NCBI GenBank assembly: GCA_007570785.1 | Contig: ML662442.1 | Coordinates: 64,148,285-64,212,284, forward strand | Source of the DNA: Antilocapra americana | Taxonomy: Eukaryota > Chordata > Mammalia > Artiodactyla > Antilocapridae | DNA length: 64,000 bases | Direction: 5' to 3' | Shown here: positions 38,324-49,217 of the stretch, in pieces | Position numbering within the stretch: position 1 is the stretch's first letter | Layout: each line of letters opens with the position of its first letter | Position numbers and translations under genes: made by a program | The notes under the pieces: generated by a model | What the model was told of the DNA's origin: nothing | What the model saw: the letters and a program-made list of their open reading frames with translations, nothing else | The model's database searches: none

Positions 38324-38392
38324 GTGAGTTGAAAAGCCCATCCTCTATAGCCCTGCAGAGATACAGAAGGGAGGGACCCAGCTGGCCAAGTG
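38324..38392 (+). CDS. AKAP7: AKAP7 beta-specific cassette exon
   Basis: 69 bases between CACAG and a GTAAGA donor at 38393. Bases 38324-38325 complete Ser17, then 22 codons read ELKSPSSIALQRYRREGPSW and PS, leaving one G for the next exon (phase 1 in, phase 1 out). This is the 23-residue insert that separates AKAP18 beta from alpha. It retains the LQRY and PSW landmarks of the family, but about half the positions differ from the human insert as I recall it, while the flanking exons are near identical. Skipping keeps the frame. The exon begins with GTGAGT, so its own acceptor overlaps a consensus donor. Confidence 0.88.
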
Positions 38393-39285
38393 GTAAGAGT
38401 CAAATGGTCCCTCTCCCCTCCTGCTGCTGTTTTATCCTGCCTTTGTCCTTGGTGGTGGTAGAGAGAAAGTATTCTAATTTCATTGATTTTAGTGCTACTG
38501 TTTTAATTAAGCAAGATGATTTTCTTTTTTAAAAAAAATCAACTTATGCAAGGGCTGTGTTTGTGTGAAAAGTTAACTGAATACACAGCCAGAAATCTTG
38601 ATAACAGGGTGAGTAGTCAAATATAGTAGAACTCATCATGGTTTATTTTTCAGTAAATGCAGCACAAAGCAGCTAGACCATTTTTGTTTAAAGCCCAGCA
38701 GTGGAACATTTTCTCAAACTGTATACTTTTTGGCCACAATAGATAGAATAGACTGACAATAAATGCATATTTCTTGTAGCACTTTCTCTTGCTACCCAGG
38801 ACCATACTTATCATGAAACGTTTCTGCAGATGTTGTAGGATTAATCAATGTTGTAAATAGTCTCTGATGAAGTTTTTGCTGAAATCTTTTATAGTACTTG
38901 TGTTCTTTGAATTTTACCTCGTTGTCTCATAGTGAGCTTCCTGAAGGGACTCTTTTGAACAGGAATACAAGCTTACTGGCCCTTGCAGTTTGTCAGTCTC
39001 ACTAAAAAACCTGAAAAGGAAGCTTTAATCACTATAAGAGATACCCCTATAGCTAATTCAGAAAGCGTTTTACTTGCTCCTTTCCTGTTGCAGATTTTCC
39101 CATTTTGAAGTATATTTGCTTTATGGAGAATGAAACAGGTGAATGTCCATCCTGTGGTGATTTGTCAAAGGGACGTGTGTTAGGGGAGGATAGAACAGCT
39201 AATGGTTGGGTGCACTGACAGCTCCGTAACTTTCTAGCTCTGACCTTCTAGGATGCTAAAAATAAGAGCATTAGTATGTATTTTA
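38393..39285. other. AKAP7 intron sequence, nothing recognised
   Basis: Unique-looking AT-rich intron just downstream of the beta exon, with an A run at 38531-38538. Confidence 0.4.
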
Positions 39286-39428
39286 GGGCTTCCCAGGTGG
39301 CTCAGGGGTAAAGAATCTGCTGGAGTAGGAAATGGCAACCCACTCCAGTATTCTTGCCTGGCAGAAGAGCCTGTCAGGCTACAGTGCATGGGGTTGCTTA
39401 GAGTTGGACATGATTGAGCAACTAAGCA
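39286..39428 (+). mobile_element. Bov-tA SINE with internal deletion
   Basis: 'GGGCTTCCCAGGTGGCTCAG' joins at about 39321 straight to 'TGGAGTAGGAAATGGCAACC', so the B-box segment (about 60 bases) is missing. It ends 'TTGAGCAACTAAGCACAC' and runs into a CA tract. Confidence 0.92.
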
Positions 39429-39464
39429 CACGCGTGCATACACACACACACATGCACACACAGA
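39429..39464. repeat. CA microsatellite at a SINE tail
   Basis: An imperfect (CA)n tract, GCATACACACACACACATGC and so on, grown from the SINE 3' tail. Confidence 0.8.
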
Positions 39465-39572
39465 ATATGTATTTTAACAAGAAACATATCTAAATTTTAT
39501 AAGTATGTGTTTAAATAATACATAGACATTTTACTTTTATATATGAAATATGTTTCAATACAGTCATTCTGT

Positions 39573-40036
39573 GTTCAGTTCAGTTCAGTTGCTCAGTTGT
39601 GACCCCATGGACTGCAGCAGGCCAGGCTTCCCTGTCCTTCACCAGCTCCTGGAGCCTGCTGAAACTCATGTTGATTGAGTCAATGATGCCATCCTTTCAT
39701 TTCATCCTCTGTTGCTCCCTTCTCCTCCTGCCCTCAGTCTTTCTCAGCATCAGGGTCTTTTCCAATGAGTCGGCTCTTTGCAAAAGAAGTGACCAAAATA
39801 TTGGAGCCTCAGCTCAACATCAGTCCTTCCAGTGAGTATTCAGGGTTGATTTCCTTTAGGATTGACTGGTTTGATCTCCTTGCAGTCCAAGAGACTCTCA
39901 AGAGTCTTCTCCAACACCACAGTTCAAAAGCATCCATTCTTTGGCTTTCAGCCTTATTTATGGTCCAACTCTCACATCCATACATGACTACTGGAAAAAC
40001 CATAGCCTTGACTAGATGGACCTTTGTCTGCAAAGT
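39573..40036 (-). mobile_element. BovB 3' region, antisense
   Basis: The 3' signature TTCAGTTCAGTTCAGTTGCT is at the left edge. The minus-strand frame 39809-40033 reads VHLVKAMVFPVVMYGCESW then RLLRVSWTARRSNQSILKEI, the C-terminal BovB RT. Truncated at about 40036. Confidence 0.93.
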
Positions 40037-40421
40037 AGTGCTGCCAAATAGCTGAGTCTTTCTGTGTGGGATGAGTTAAACAGATTATTTGTACTGTTTT
40101 ATAAATATGAGTCAAATCTGAAGATAGGTTGTTTCTGATGATTTGGAATTTGATTATAGGCTCATTATAGGCCCAGTAAATACAATTCCTCTGTAATTAA
40201 TGAGACTGTACTGTACAACTGTAGTCACCTTAGATGTCAGCCTGGAAGACTCTGTTTTTATTTCCATCATGGCCAGGAAGGGAAGAAAGGGACCCAGGAT
40301 TTCCGACCTTTAATTGCTGAGCAGCCTTACAGCATTTATCTGTGTAGCTGCCCTTCCTCTGGGGAACTCCCTCCCCTTCTCTGTGGGGTCTGTCCATCAT
40401 AATGTTAGGCTTCCTTGCCCT

Positions 40422-40452
40422 GGGACATGTGGACATGTTCAAGGACATGTGG
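40422..40452 (+). promoter_or_regulatory. Cluster of p53-family-like half-sites
   Basis: GGACATGT occurs three times in 31 bases (from 40423, 40431 and 40443). 40431-40440 (GGACATGTTC) fits RRRCWWGYYY exactly; the neighbours have mismatches in the last positions. A motif match only, at the edge of an old LTR-like repeat. Confidence 0.2.
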
Positions 40453-40454
40453 TC

Positions 40455-40790
40455 CACGTGGAGTTGACCAGAGTCTTTCTTAAGAGTTGATCAAGGATCT
40501 GTCTTCCTTTTGGGTTGTGAGTGAAAGGGATGTAAGCACAAGATTGCTAGCTGATAGGGAGTTAGGGGGAATCTTCCTGAGAATGAAGTACAGAAGAAAG
40601 AGGCCAGAGAAGGAGAGAGAAAGAGACAGTCCTGATGATATTGTTTCAGTCTCTGAGTTCAGCCATGGCTAAGACCTGTACTTTGTGAAGCAATAAATCC
40701 TTTCCCTCTTTTTTGTTCAACTTGCTTGGATTAAGTTGCTATCACCTGCAACCAAAAGGCTTCAAATATATTCTGGAAGATACTCAATGT
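40455..40790 (+). mobile_element. Old LTR-like repeat (MaLR-like or related)
   Basis: 'CCTGATGATATTGTTTCAGT', 'GTGAAGCAATAAATCCTTTC' (poly(A) signal AATAAA), 'GGATTAAGTTGCTATCACCT' and 'GCAACCAAAAG' are the standard 3' end of an old mammalian LTR-type repeat. Left boundary and family uncertain. Confidence 0.5.
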
Positions 40791-42530
40791 GTCTAAGAGT
40801 ACATCCATTCTGGAAAAAGTATTTCTAAGCCTAGTGAAGAAGCCAAAAGTCTTTGATTTCTTCTGAACTTTCATGTTCCATTTTAGTGGCAATGAAATTT
40901 ATGAGAGCTGTTAAGAAGAGTAATTCAGTTCACTTCAACTGATAAATACTGTTGAGCACATCACATTGGAAAGCTTTGAGCCAAGTGTTAGGAAGATACA
41001 ATGATGATACATGGTCCTTATTGTTGGAGGACTCTTTTTTAAATTCACTTGATTCTTTAAAATGAGATGTGTTGGGTTCCAGTATTTATCATGCCCGGAA
41101 GGGAGAAAGTTGAGGATGAAAGATCATGATGCTCTTAGTCTAACAAGCAAAGCCACACCCATTCATTTCAGGGAAGTTATCAGCCAAGTCCAGTGAAAGT
41201 GAGTTAATTACCACCCAGAGTAGAAGTTACCTCAAGCTCTTATCACAGGCAGTGCTTACAGCTTGACTCAGGCAATCACAGTTTCTACAACAGACATTTT
41301 AGCAAATATAGTTTTCCTTAACAAACATTTATAATGTCAAAGGTACAAGTTAGCAGACCTGGGAACTACAAAGCCAACTTTTCTGTCATATAGTAATGTT
41401 TGCCCTTAGCAAATAGTCATAGGCAAAAACTGAACTGTATGGTTTAAATATAAAGAATAAGTATAGTTTTAATTATATAATGAAAACATAAAGAATCAGT
41501 ATAGTCTATGCCATCTAGGATATAATGTTAATTTTGCTCAAGGCTGAGTCAAAGATATTTGAGGCTTACAATTTTCTGTTTCTGCACACTGTCCCCCAAA
41601 ACTTATGACTTTAGTCAAGGACATTTGTTAACCTCAAACATGTATACATAAAAATTAGAGTGCTGGGAGAAAGTGGTGTAAACCCAGGATGCTTTGAATA
41701 CATGGAGAGAGGGTTTCATATTCCCAAGAAAGAACTCACCCAGTTGGTAAGAATCCAATGGAAAGGGGTGATTCACTTTTTTTTAATGCATCTCAGCAGC
41801 CCGTGTCCCCGTACCCTGACTCTGTGGTAAGATAGTTGGTGTGGCATTTGCCATGTGAATTACACAAGTTTCAATTTGATATCTTACATCTGACTGTTAG
41901 AGCAAAAATAAAATTCACACTTTCTAAGCATTTAAAATATTCAGCTAAATTTAGCTGCGAAGCTTAGCTTTTGAAGAGTTTTGATTGATGCTTATGATAA
42001 CTAATAAACTGGCAAGCAGATGATCTGTTATTCTAAAACTTTCTATCTAGATCTGTAGCAGTCAGGCCTTATTTAGAATTCTGACAATCAGGATTGTGTC
42101 CTGAGGAGGTCAGGATGGCCAGGAGACTGGAAACCACATCATAAGAGGAAGGCTTACAGACTCCAGCTGCTTAGCTAGGATGGTCAATTAATTGTCTTAA
42201 AATATTTGGAGGATTCTTTAATGTGGAAAGGAAAGAAGATATTCTCTATGGCTCCAGGGTGGTAGAATTAAGACAGTGAGTGTTCATTTTAACTCATTTT
42301 CTTTTGGTGATTTTAGGAGCCAAATGGTAAAGCTACATTAAACCCAGTAGTATTCTAATTATATTTGCACAGCTCTTGTTTTAAATAATGAAAATACTGA
42401 AGTGAAGCCCTAAAGCCAAAAGAAGTTATAATCAGATTTTACCTTAATAATTCTTAATATGTTTCCTAAAAGAAAATAGTTTAAGGCAGAGTTTTCAGAC
42501 TATTTTTAGCCATCAAACTTTTTCTTTAAA
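40791..42530. other. AKAP7 intron sequence, nothing recognised
   Basis: AT-rich, unique-looking. No exon-like open segment or named repeat. Confidence 0.4.
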
Positions 42531-42734
42531 GTGAGGTAAAGTCATGTCTGACTCTTTGTGACCCCATGGACTGTATGTAGCTTACCAGCCTCCTCCATCC
42601 ATGGTATTTTCCAGGCAAAAGTACTGGAGTGGGTTGTCATTTCCTTCTCTAGGGGATCTTCCCGACCCAGGGATCAAACCCAGGTCTCCCACACTGTAGG
42701 CAGATGCTTAACCATCTGAGCCACCAGGGAACTC
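42531..42734 (-). mobile_element. Bov-tA SINE with target-site duplication
   Basis: Reverse Bov-tA ('GTCATGTCTGACTCTTTGTG' to 'GAGCCACCAGGGAACTC'). TTTCTTTAAA at 42521-42530 and 42735-42744 is an exact 10-base target-site duplication. Confidence 0.95.
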
Positions 42735-42973
42735 TTTCTTTAAATGGAAGACCAAAGTTTTTATGAAAAAAAAAAAAGCCTTTTTAGTAATTCATATTTT
42801 ATAAAGACTATTAGTGCCTATTTTAAATTAGTACATTTAGGATCAATGAACTTGTTTTAAAATAGAAATAGACAACTTTGGGTTCTTGTCTAGGTACATT
42901 GTTATCTTACCTAAGCACCACATAAAATATTAAATATTAAAATCGATAGTAATGATGAATGAAGAAACGAAGT

Positions 42974-43165
42974 GAAGTGAAAGTCACTGAGTTGTGTCGG
43001 ACTCTTTGTGACCCCATGCTATAGAGTCCATGGAATTCTCTAGGCTGGAATGCTGGAGTGGGCAGCTGTTCCCTTCTGCAGGTAATGTTCCCAAACCAGG
43101 GGTCGAACCCTGGTCTCCTGCATTGCAAGCGGATTCTTTACCAGCTGAGCTACAAGGGAAGCCCA
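42974..43165 (-). mobile_element. Bov-tA SINE
   Basis: Reverse Bov-tA ('GTCACTGAGTTGTGTCGGAC' to 'TGAGCTACAAGGGAAGCCC') with moderate divergence. Confidence 0.94.
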
Positions 43166-44029
43166 GTAATAGTGGGTATTTGGTATCAATAAGTCCTAGA
43201 GATAACAAGCCAAGGCATACTGGGTGTTGTATGATTGTCTTTATGAATGAAATTTTTATGAAAGCATTTTGTCGAGATTTACATCAATTTTAAATTAATT
43301 TTCTATAATATGGGTATAGTGAATTTAAGATAAAAATTCATCGTGATGCTGTTGTATACCCACTACTGTATAACATACGCTGTACTTCAGTATAAAATTA
43401 GATACACAGATTTTTAGGCTTTATAAAGAAAACCTAAAAAGATATGTAAAACTATATGAAATTTGAATATTAAATTAAAAAATATATTAAACAAATTGCT
43501 TTATGAGCAAATAAGTTCATGAAATATGCAGTTTTAATTTTTTTAAAAATCAGACTTCTAGCTGCTTTTAACTTTATACCTGTTGTCTTTGTCATTCACG
43601 TCTTAGGCCTCTGTAAATACAACATTGTGGGCGGAAATAGTTTGTGTCAGGTAGGATCCAGTCAAGAAAATAGGAATTACACCAGTTATTTTAACAGAGT
43701 ATTTAACACAGGGAATTAGTTAAACATTTTTTGAAGGAACTTTTTAAAAAATTAGATTTATTACAGTAATTCAGACTAATCGTTAATAAGATGTTTCTAA
43801 GGAAGACCCTCAGTTTAACTTAAAAATAGCAAGTTGTTTTAGACTAATTTACAGTTTATGGAAATGCTTTAAAAATAATATGTTCTGTTGAAATTTGTTA
43901 AGTATGTATTCTGCAGTCTTAACTGTGATTTCTTTGGTGAATATTTCTTTTCCCTGTAGTTTTATTGAGATAAAATTGACATAATTTTGGCAAATATTTC
44001 TTTTAACCAGTTCACTTATTGGAATTTAA
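43166..44029. other. AKAP7 intron sequence with an L1-like scrap
   Basis: AT-rich. 'AGTTTTATTGAGATAAAATT' near 43959 looks like a short L1 3' UTR scrap. Otherwise nothing recognised. Confidence 0.35.
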
Positions 44030-44312
44030 AAAAAATTTATTGCAGCATGGTTGATATACAATGCTGTGTTAGTTTCAGGTGTAAACAAAGCGTATCAGTT
44101 ATACATATACATATACCTACTCTTTTTTAAGATTCTTTTCCCTTACAGGTGAATACAGAGCATTGAGTAGAGTTCCCTGTGCTATATAGTAGATTCTTGT
44201 TAGTTCTCTGTTTTATATGTAGTGTTATGAATATGTCAGTCTCAAATCTCCAAATTTATCCTCCTGCCCCTGGTAACTATACATTTGTCTTCTATATCTG
44301 TGATTCTACTTG
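44030..44312 (-). mobile_element. L1 3' end fragment
   Basis: 'ATTGCAGCATGGTTGATATA', 'GTTAGTTTCAGGTGTAAACA' and 'GAGTTCCCTGTGCTATATAG' are the reversed L1 3' UTR. A 16-base T run follows at 44314. Confidence 0.85.
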
Positions 44313-44332
44313 TTTTTTTTTTTTTTTTTAAA

Positions 44333-44656
44333 GGCTTTTCTCATCTAGACTCATTTGAAATTAATGGTGTTCACAGTCAGCACAGACATAGGGACATGTC
44401 AGCGAATTAGGTGAATTAGTGAATTAAACCTTCAGGCAGGTGGGGATGAGTGTTTGGGAGCGATCAGCTGTGCTCTCGTGACTTTGGGGATTAAGGGGAA
44501 CCAAAGGCTCAGATGCCAGGAGACAAGGCAGTCAGTAAACTGTTCGAAAATCTGAGGAATTCTTTCAGGAATCTGGGAACCAGTCAGTCAGAGCAGAGAT
44601 AGAGAAGGGCAGCAAGTAAAGTCGAGGCAGTGAGAGGCTAGATGCTGGGAAGTCAC
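44333..44656. other. Intron sequence, unassigned
   Basis: Unique-looking sequence that continues, after removal of the SINE at 44657-44983, directly into the minisatellite. GGAAGTCAC at 44648-44656 is the left target-site duplication of that SINE. Confidence 0.4.
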
Positions 44657-44983
44657 GTGCTGCTATGCTTAGTCGCTTGGTTGTGTCTGACTCTTTGCTA
44701 CCCAACAGACTGTAACCCGCCAGGCTCCTCTGCCCATGAGGATTCTCCAGGCAAGAATACTGGAGTGGGTTGCAATGCCCTCCTCCAGGGGATCTTCTCA
44801 ACCCAGGGATTGAACCCAGTTCTCCTGCATTGCGGGCAGGATTTTTTACTGGCTGAGCCACCAGGGAAACCCAAAAATACTGGAGTGGGTAGCCTATCCC
44901 TTTTCCAGGGAATCTTCCTGACCCAGGAATTGAACTGGAGTCTCCTGCATTCCAGCTGGATTCTTTACCAGCTGAGCTACCCA
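44657..44983 (-). mobile_element. Dimeric Bov-tA SINE with target-site duplication
   Basis: A reverse Bov-tA body is followed by a second, shorter unit (from about 44876, 'AAATACTGGAGTGGGTAGCC'), each with its own B-box complement. GGAAGTCAC at 44648-44656 and 44984-44992 is an exact 9-base target-site duplication, so the dimer inserted as one piece. Confidence 0.93.
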
Positions 44984-44992
44984 GGAAGTCAC

Positions 44993-45293
44993 ATAGCTGA
45001 AGGTCCTTTATGCCGTAATACTTAGATTGTAGCATCTCTGAAACGTACAGTGTTCTCTAGGGAAGGACCATAGCTGAAGGTCCTTTATGCCGTAATACTT
45101 GGATTGTAGCGTCTCTGATACGTACAATGTTCTCTAGGGAAGGACCATAGCTGAAGGTCCTTTATGCCGTAATACTTGGATTGTAGCATCTCTGATACGT
45201 ACAATATTCTCTAGGGAAGGACCATAGCTGAAGGTCCTTTATGCCGTAATACTTGGATTGTAGCGTCTCTGATACGTACAATGCTCTCTAGGG
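44993..45293. repeat. 77-base minisatellite, about 3.9 copies
   Basis: Copies start at 44993, 45070, 45147 and 45224, each with ATAGCTGAAGGTCCTTTATG, spaced exactly 77 bases; the last stops at CTCTAGGG (45293). Copies differ at only a few sites. GCGTC occurs in copies 2 and 4 and GCATC in 1 and 3; copy 1 also has CTGAAACG for CTGATACG. AAGGACC at each unit end and GGTCCTT just inside the next could form a 7-bp stem with a 9-base loop. The period is not a multiple of three and no protein is implied. Confidence 0.97.
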
Positions 45294-45650
45294 CCATGTA
45301 GCTTACAGCCTGTATCTTCCCTGAGATTTCGTATATGGGAATTAGAAGGGAAGAACTTACTCTACTGGAATGCTGAAAAATGGCCACCAGAGCTGCTGGA
45401 AGTCCTGTTCCCACCGAGTAAAGCCTGAGAAGGTGAGGACACAGAGGTTGCCTGAAGCCATAGCCCCCACCGGCAGGCGAAGGCTGAGAGTATGAGATGC
45501 AGAAGCTGAAAGAAGAGATGGAGAGACAGAAGGCTGACAGCATCACTAAGTCAGTCTCAAGGTCAGCTCTCTGCCTTCCTTGTTTGCATATGTGACCCAA
45601 TAAATCTTCCCTTTTAATAAAGGATAAATTTGCCTTCATGTATGAGATAC
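45294..45650 (+). mobile_element. Old LTR-like repeat next to the minisatellite
   Basis: 'GAGATGGAGAGACAGAAGGC', 'CATATGTGACCCAATAAATC' and 'TTCCCTTTTAATAAAGG' resemble the 3' part of the same LTR-like family seen at 40455-40790, including AATAAA poly(A) words. The family is not named. The 181-codon minus-strand frame 45211-45756, the longest in the window, runs through this repeat and the minisatellite, so I do not call it a gene. Confidence 0.4.
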
Positions 45651-47180
45651 ATGGTGGGGGCTGGGCCCTGTGGGAGCGGTCAGCAGTGGAGCAGTCATTC
45701 TGGTCCTTACAGGAACCATGATTTGCTCTTTCTCCTCTTGAGGAGAGGACTACCATGCTTCCCCTTTCACAGAATCTCAGCCTCTAACCTTCTGATTGGA
45801 GACTCTAAGCAGTGGTGGTGGGGGTGGCTCTGGTTTCATCCCCAGAAAGGAATGGTGACGTCATGGAGATCATCTCTGATCTCCTTCTTCTAAGCGTCTT
45901 TTCAGTGCCTGGTTTCCCCAGGAACATCAAGCTTGCCTTTGTGGGAGCTGGAGAGGGAGTCCAGTGTGGTAGTGATTGTCTTTTGTCCACTCCTGTACCA
46001 CATGTATCTTTCTACCCAGTTCCTGAAATTCCTTTGACTAGGAGCAGTTCTTCCCCATTAGATATCAAGAGCTTGAGAAGCAAACCTTCACCTCTGGAGG
46101 AAATGAATTTACCCTTACAGACCACCGGTGATTACTCAACAAGTTCACCTGCTCATTTAACTTCCTATAGTATGAATTTACATAGTCAGAAAACCTGAAT
46201 GAGTAGTGGATATCACCAAAAAGAACTTAAAAAAAAAAATCATTTGATTTTTGTCTTTTTGGAAGCCTCTACTCTAGTAAATTCATAGTCTTGAGAAAAG
46301 TATATTCTACATTACCTTTATATTTACATTACTTTATATTCTGCATTACTTTTATATTTACTTTTCTCATCCATTATTCCTGAGGCTGAAGCAATCAATT
46401 TATGAGTTTCCTAAGCTTCATTTTTTAAAATATAGCAAGACTGTGTGTAATGAACAGTTGGCCACACAGGCAAGGGCTGTGGGGCTCAGATGAACGGGGG
46501 TGGTTAAGACTGTAATGGTGGGGGTGGGGGAGCTGGGACAATGCCTTTGGCACCCCACACGTCTCTAAGGCTCACCCTGTCCCCCTCAGAGCCTCTCTGA
46601 AGTTCTGTGGAAACAGCAGAGTAGAATGACTTGCCCCGTTTTACGGTGGGGGAGGGGTTCTTTTTGCTCAGAACTCGGCGTTTGAATGTATGCTCTGTTT
46701 CTTTGTTTTTATTATATGCCTAGAGGAATGGCCAAGGAAATTGTCAATTTTCTCTTGATTTTGTTCTAATGGTTAATCATCTCATCTTCACATTTTGTTT
46801 AGCCTGGAAATGCTCTGTTTGACCCAGCAGCATCGCTGGAATAATAGTCATTAGACTCAGTCCACAGTTTTCTCAATGCTTGCAAGCCAAATACATCATC
46901 TTGGGCATCTGGATTTCCTTGGTCAGACTTTGAAAATTAGGTTTTGGGAGCCACAAAAGAAAGATAACAGAAGCAGTTTACCCTGCTTTCTGTGTTGGCC
47001 AGTTGAATCATTAGATGGAAAATTTTTTAGGATGAAACACACTCTACATGATCATACCAAGAGCATTTCTTTAAAAGATTGGACAGTTAGCTGAGTTAAA
47101 CAGAGCTAGGTTTTGAATCCTTTTAAAAAATCTGATTTCTTTCAACCTGTGTGTGATATTTCAAGTATTTATGGTGCTCT
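45651..47180. other. Intron sequence, with one perfect CRE word
   Basis: The plus-strand frame 45812-46198 is open for 128 codons but has no splice context or family match. 46440-46720 is G-rich in places. A palindromic CRE lies at 45856-45863. Confidence 0.35.
45856..45863 (+). promoter_or_regulatory. Perfect cAMP-response-element palindrome
   Basis: TGACGTCA is the full CREB consensus. It stands alone in an intron with no promoter-like surroundings, so function is uncertain. Confidence 0.2.
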
Positions 47181-47391
47181 TAAGACTTCCCAGGTGGCGT
47201 TAGTGGTGAAGAACCCGCCTGCCAATGCAGCGTTCATTAGGTCCCTGGGTCGGGAAGATTCCTGGGAGGAGGAAGTGGCAACCCACTCCAGTATTCTTGC
47301 TTGGAGAATCCCGTGGACCGAGGAGTCTGGCAGGCTACAGTCCATAGGGTCATAGAGTCGGATATGACTGAAGCAACTTAGCACGCATGGA
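47181..47391 (+). mobile_element. Bov-tA SINE
   Basis: Sense Bov-tA ('GACTTCCCAGGTGGCGTTAG' to 'GTCGGATATGACTGAAGCAA') with a diverged B box. Confidence 0.94.
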
Positions 47392-47849
47392 GCTTTAGAT
47401 CATATTGTAGCTAAGCTTAGGTTTTGTCCTTCTCATAATGACTGGTTATTTTCATCAAGCCTAAAATGAAATGAAGCAAAATCACTGGTTAGTGGCATAG
47501 CTGATGTTTTCCTATAAAATAATAGAAATGTTGAGACCCAAGCTTACATTTTGAAGTGTTAGCAGGGTTGTAAAAGTCTGATTTTCTTTACCATTATACC
47601 TCATGGGTTGAAATAAGCAATTCCTTGAAGACCAGCCATAATAATTTCTGTGTATCTCAGAATCGAGAAGTATAATTTGATCATAGTAGATGCTCTAGAA
47701 ACAAGAGATGAGCAATTTCCACAGCATGCCCTGCAGGAGCCTCTGTGGTCCCTCCCACACACATTCTCAGCCTCATCCTTCTCCATCTCTTGTCTCCTCC
47801 TCCATCATCACCTGTGAGATGCATTCTGAAGTTTCCCTTATTTATTAAC
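47392..47849. other. Intron sequence, nothing recognised
   Basis: AT-rich unique-looking DNA. Confidence 0.35.
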
Positions 47850-47985
47850 ACATAACTTCTACCTCTACTCAGTTGCAGGTTTCCTGAAGGCAGGGTCCAT
47901 GCCAGATTCATTTTTGTATTCATCGCAACATTGCTTATCACAAATAGAGGGTGCTTAATGACTGTGTGGCTGGAAAGATGAAAGG
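47850..47985 (+). mobile_element. L2 LINE 3' end fragment
   Basis: 'TTTCCTGAAGGCAGGGTCCA', 'GTATTCATCGCAACATTGCT' and 'AGAGGGTGCTTAATGACTGT' follow the 3' end consensus of L2 in sense orientation. Confidence 0.6.
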
Positions 47986-48054
47986 AAGGAGAGAGGAGAG
48001 CAAGGGGGAAAGAAATGGAAGGAAGGGATTATGCTGCATTCATCAACATCCATT

Positions 48055-48265
48055 GTTGTTGTTTAGTTGCGAAATTGTGTCTGACTCCTTTGCAATCCCA
48101 TGGACTGTAGCCCGTCAGGCTCCTCTGTCGAAGGAATTTACCAGGCAAGAATACTGGAGTGGGTTGCCATTTCTTTTTGCAGGGGATCTTCCCAACCCAG
48201 GGATCAAACCCATGTCTTCTGAATTGGCAGGCGGATTCTTTACTGCTCAGCCACCAGTGAAGCCC
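48055..48265 (-). mobile_element. Bov-tA SINE with target-site duplication
   Basis: Reverse Bov-tA. CAACATCCATT at 48044-48054 and 48266-48276 is an exact 11-base target-site duplication. Confidence 0.95.
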
Positions 48266-48276
48266 CAACATCCATT

Positions 48277-49009
48277 ATTTAGTCTAAAAGTTTTAAAAAT
48301 TAAAAATTTCAATCTGCTAGCGAAACCTTCTGAATCTTTGTTTTCCAGTCAACCAGTTGTTAAATGATACAGTATTTCTCACACATACACCTTCATTTCT
48401 CCAGGACGAGGCTGCACCAGGGAGTTGTGGAGAATCTGCTGGGGGGTGGATGTTGTGTATCAACTCATCTTTCTGATTGCAAGTGGGAGCTGTCAGTTGT
48501 CATCACTTCTACATGGTATTGGTAGGCATTTTATCTAGCTCTTGTATCTCCATGCTCTTGCTTGTAATAATGGAAGAGTAACACTTGTTTTACTTCATGA
48601 GATTTCTTTGAGGACCAAATAAAATAATGTTTCTGAAAGCACTTTCAAAAGCACCTAAACAGATGAAAGGATATATTCCTGCTATTGCTGTTAGTGACCT
48701 CGTGCCTTGGGGGTTTTCTCAGCCTGTGGAAACTCTTGATCTGGGTGTGTCCTTTTTGCTTATAAAAGAGGTGAAGTGATATTTACAATTATGATTTATT
48801 TCACCAATTAGATTGATGGCAACACTTACGCTGCTGATTACATTGGTGAACATTACCTTCAAAATAGGAAAGTGACCTTTATTTCTGCTTGAATCTGCTG
48901 TTACCCTGGAAGATCAGCCTAGGAAAGAAAAGTATAGTTTATCATGGGCAGATGTGTTGGTCAAACACGTGAAAATTAATTCTAGTTAGTCGTACCTTTA
49001 AGTTTTATG
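48277..49009. other. Intron sequence, nothing firmly recognised
   Basis: 'GAGGACCAAATAAAATAATG' near 48611 hints at an old MIR or L2 scrap. No exon evidence. Confidence 0.35.
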
Positions 49010-49217
49010 TGGTGTTATTTGCTCAGTTGTGTCTGACTTTTTGCAACCCCATGGACTATCGCCCACCAGACTCCTCTGTACATGGAATTCTCCAGGCAAG
49101 AATACTGGAGTGGGTTGCCATTCCCTTCTCCAGGGGATGTGCCCAACCCAGGGATCAAACCTGTATCTCCTGCATTGCAGGCAGATTCCTTAGCCTCTGA
49201 GCCTACAGGAAAGCCCT
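49010..49217 (-). mobile_element. Bov-tA SINE
   Basis: Reverse Bov-tA ('TGCTCAGTTGTGTCTGACTT' to 'GAGCCTACAGGAAAGCCC'). Confidence 0.94.

Noticed and set aside
44993..45293. Regular repeats resembling a CRISPR array
   Set aside because: The 77-base units are repeated without unique spacers, and the genome is mammalian.
45211..45756. 181-codon open frame on the minus strand, the longest in the window
   Set aside because: It passes through the 77-base minisatellite and an LTR-like repeat, has no recognisable family and no splice context.
45812..46198. 128-codon plus-strand frame starting MVVGVALVSSPE
   Set aside because: No family match, no conserved motif and no splice signals. It could be an old pseudogene fragment, but I cannot support that.
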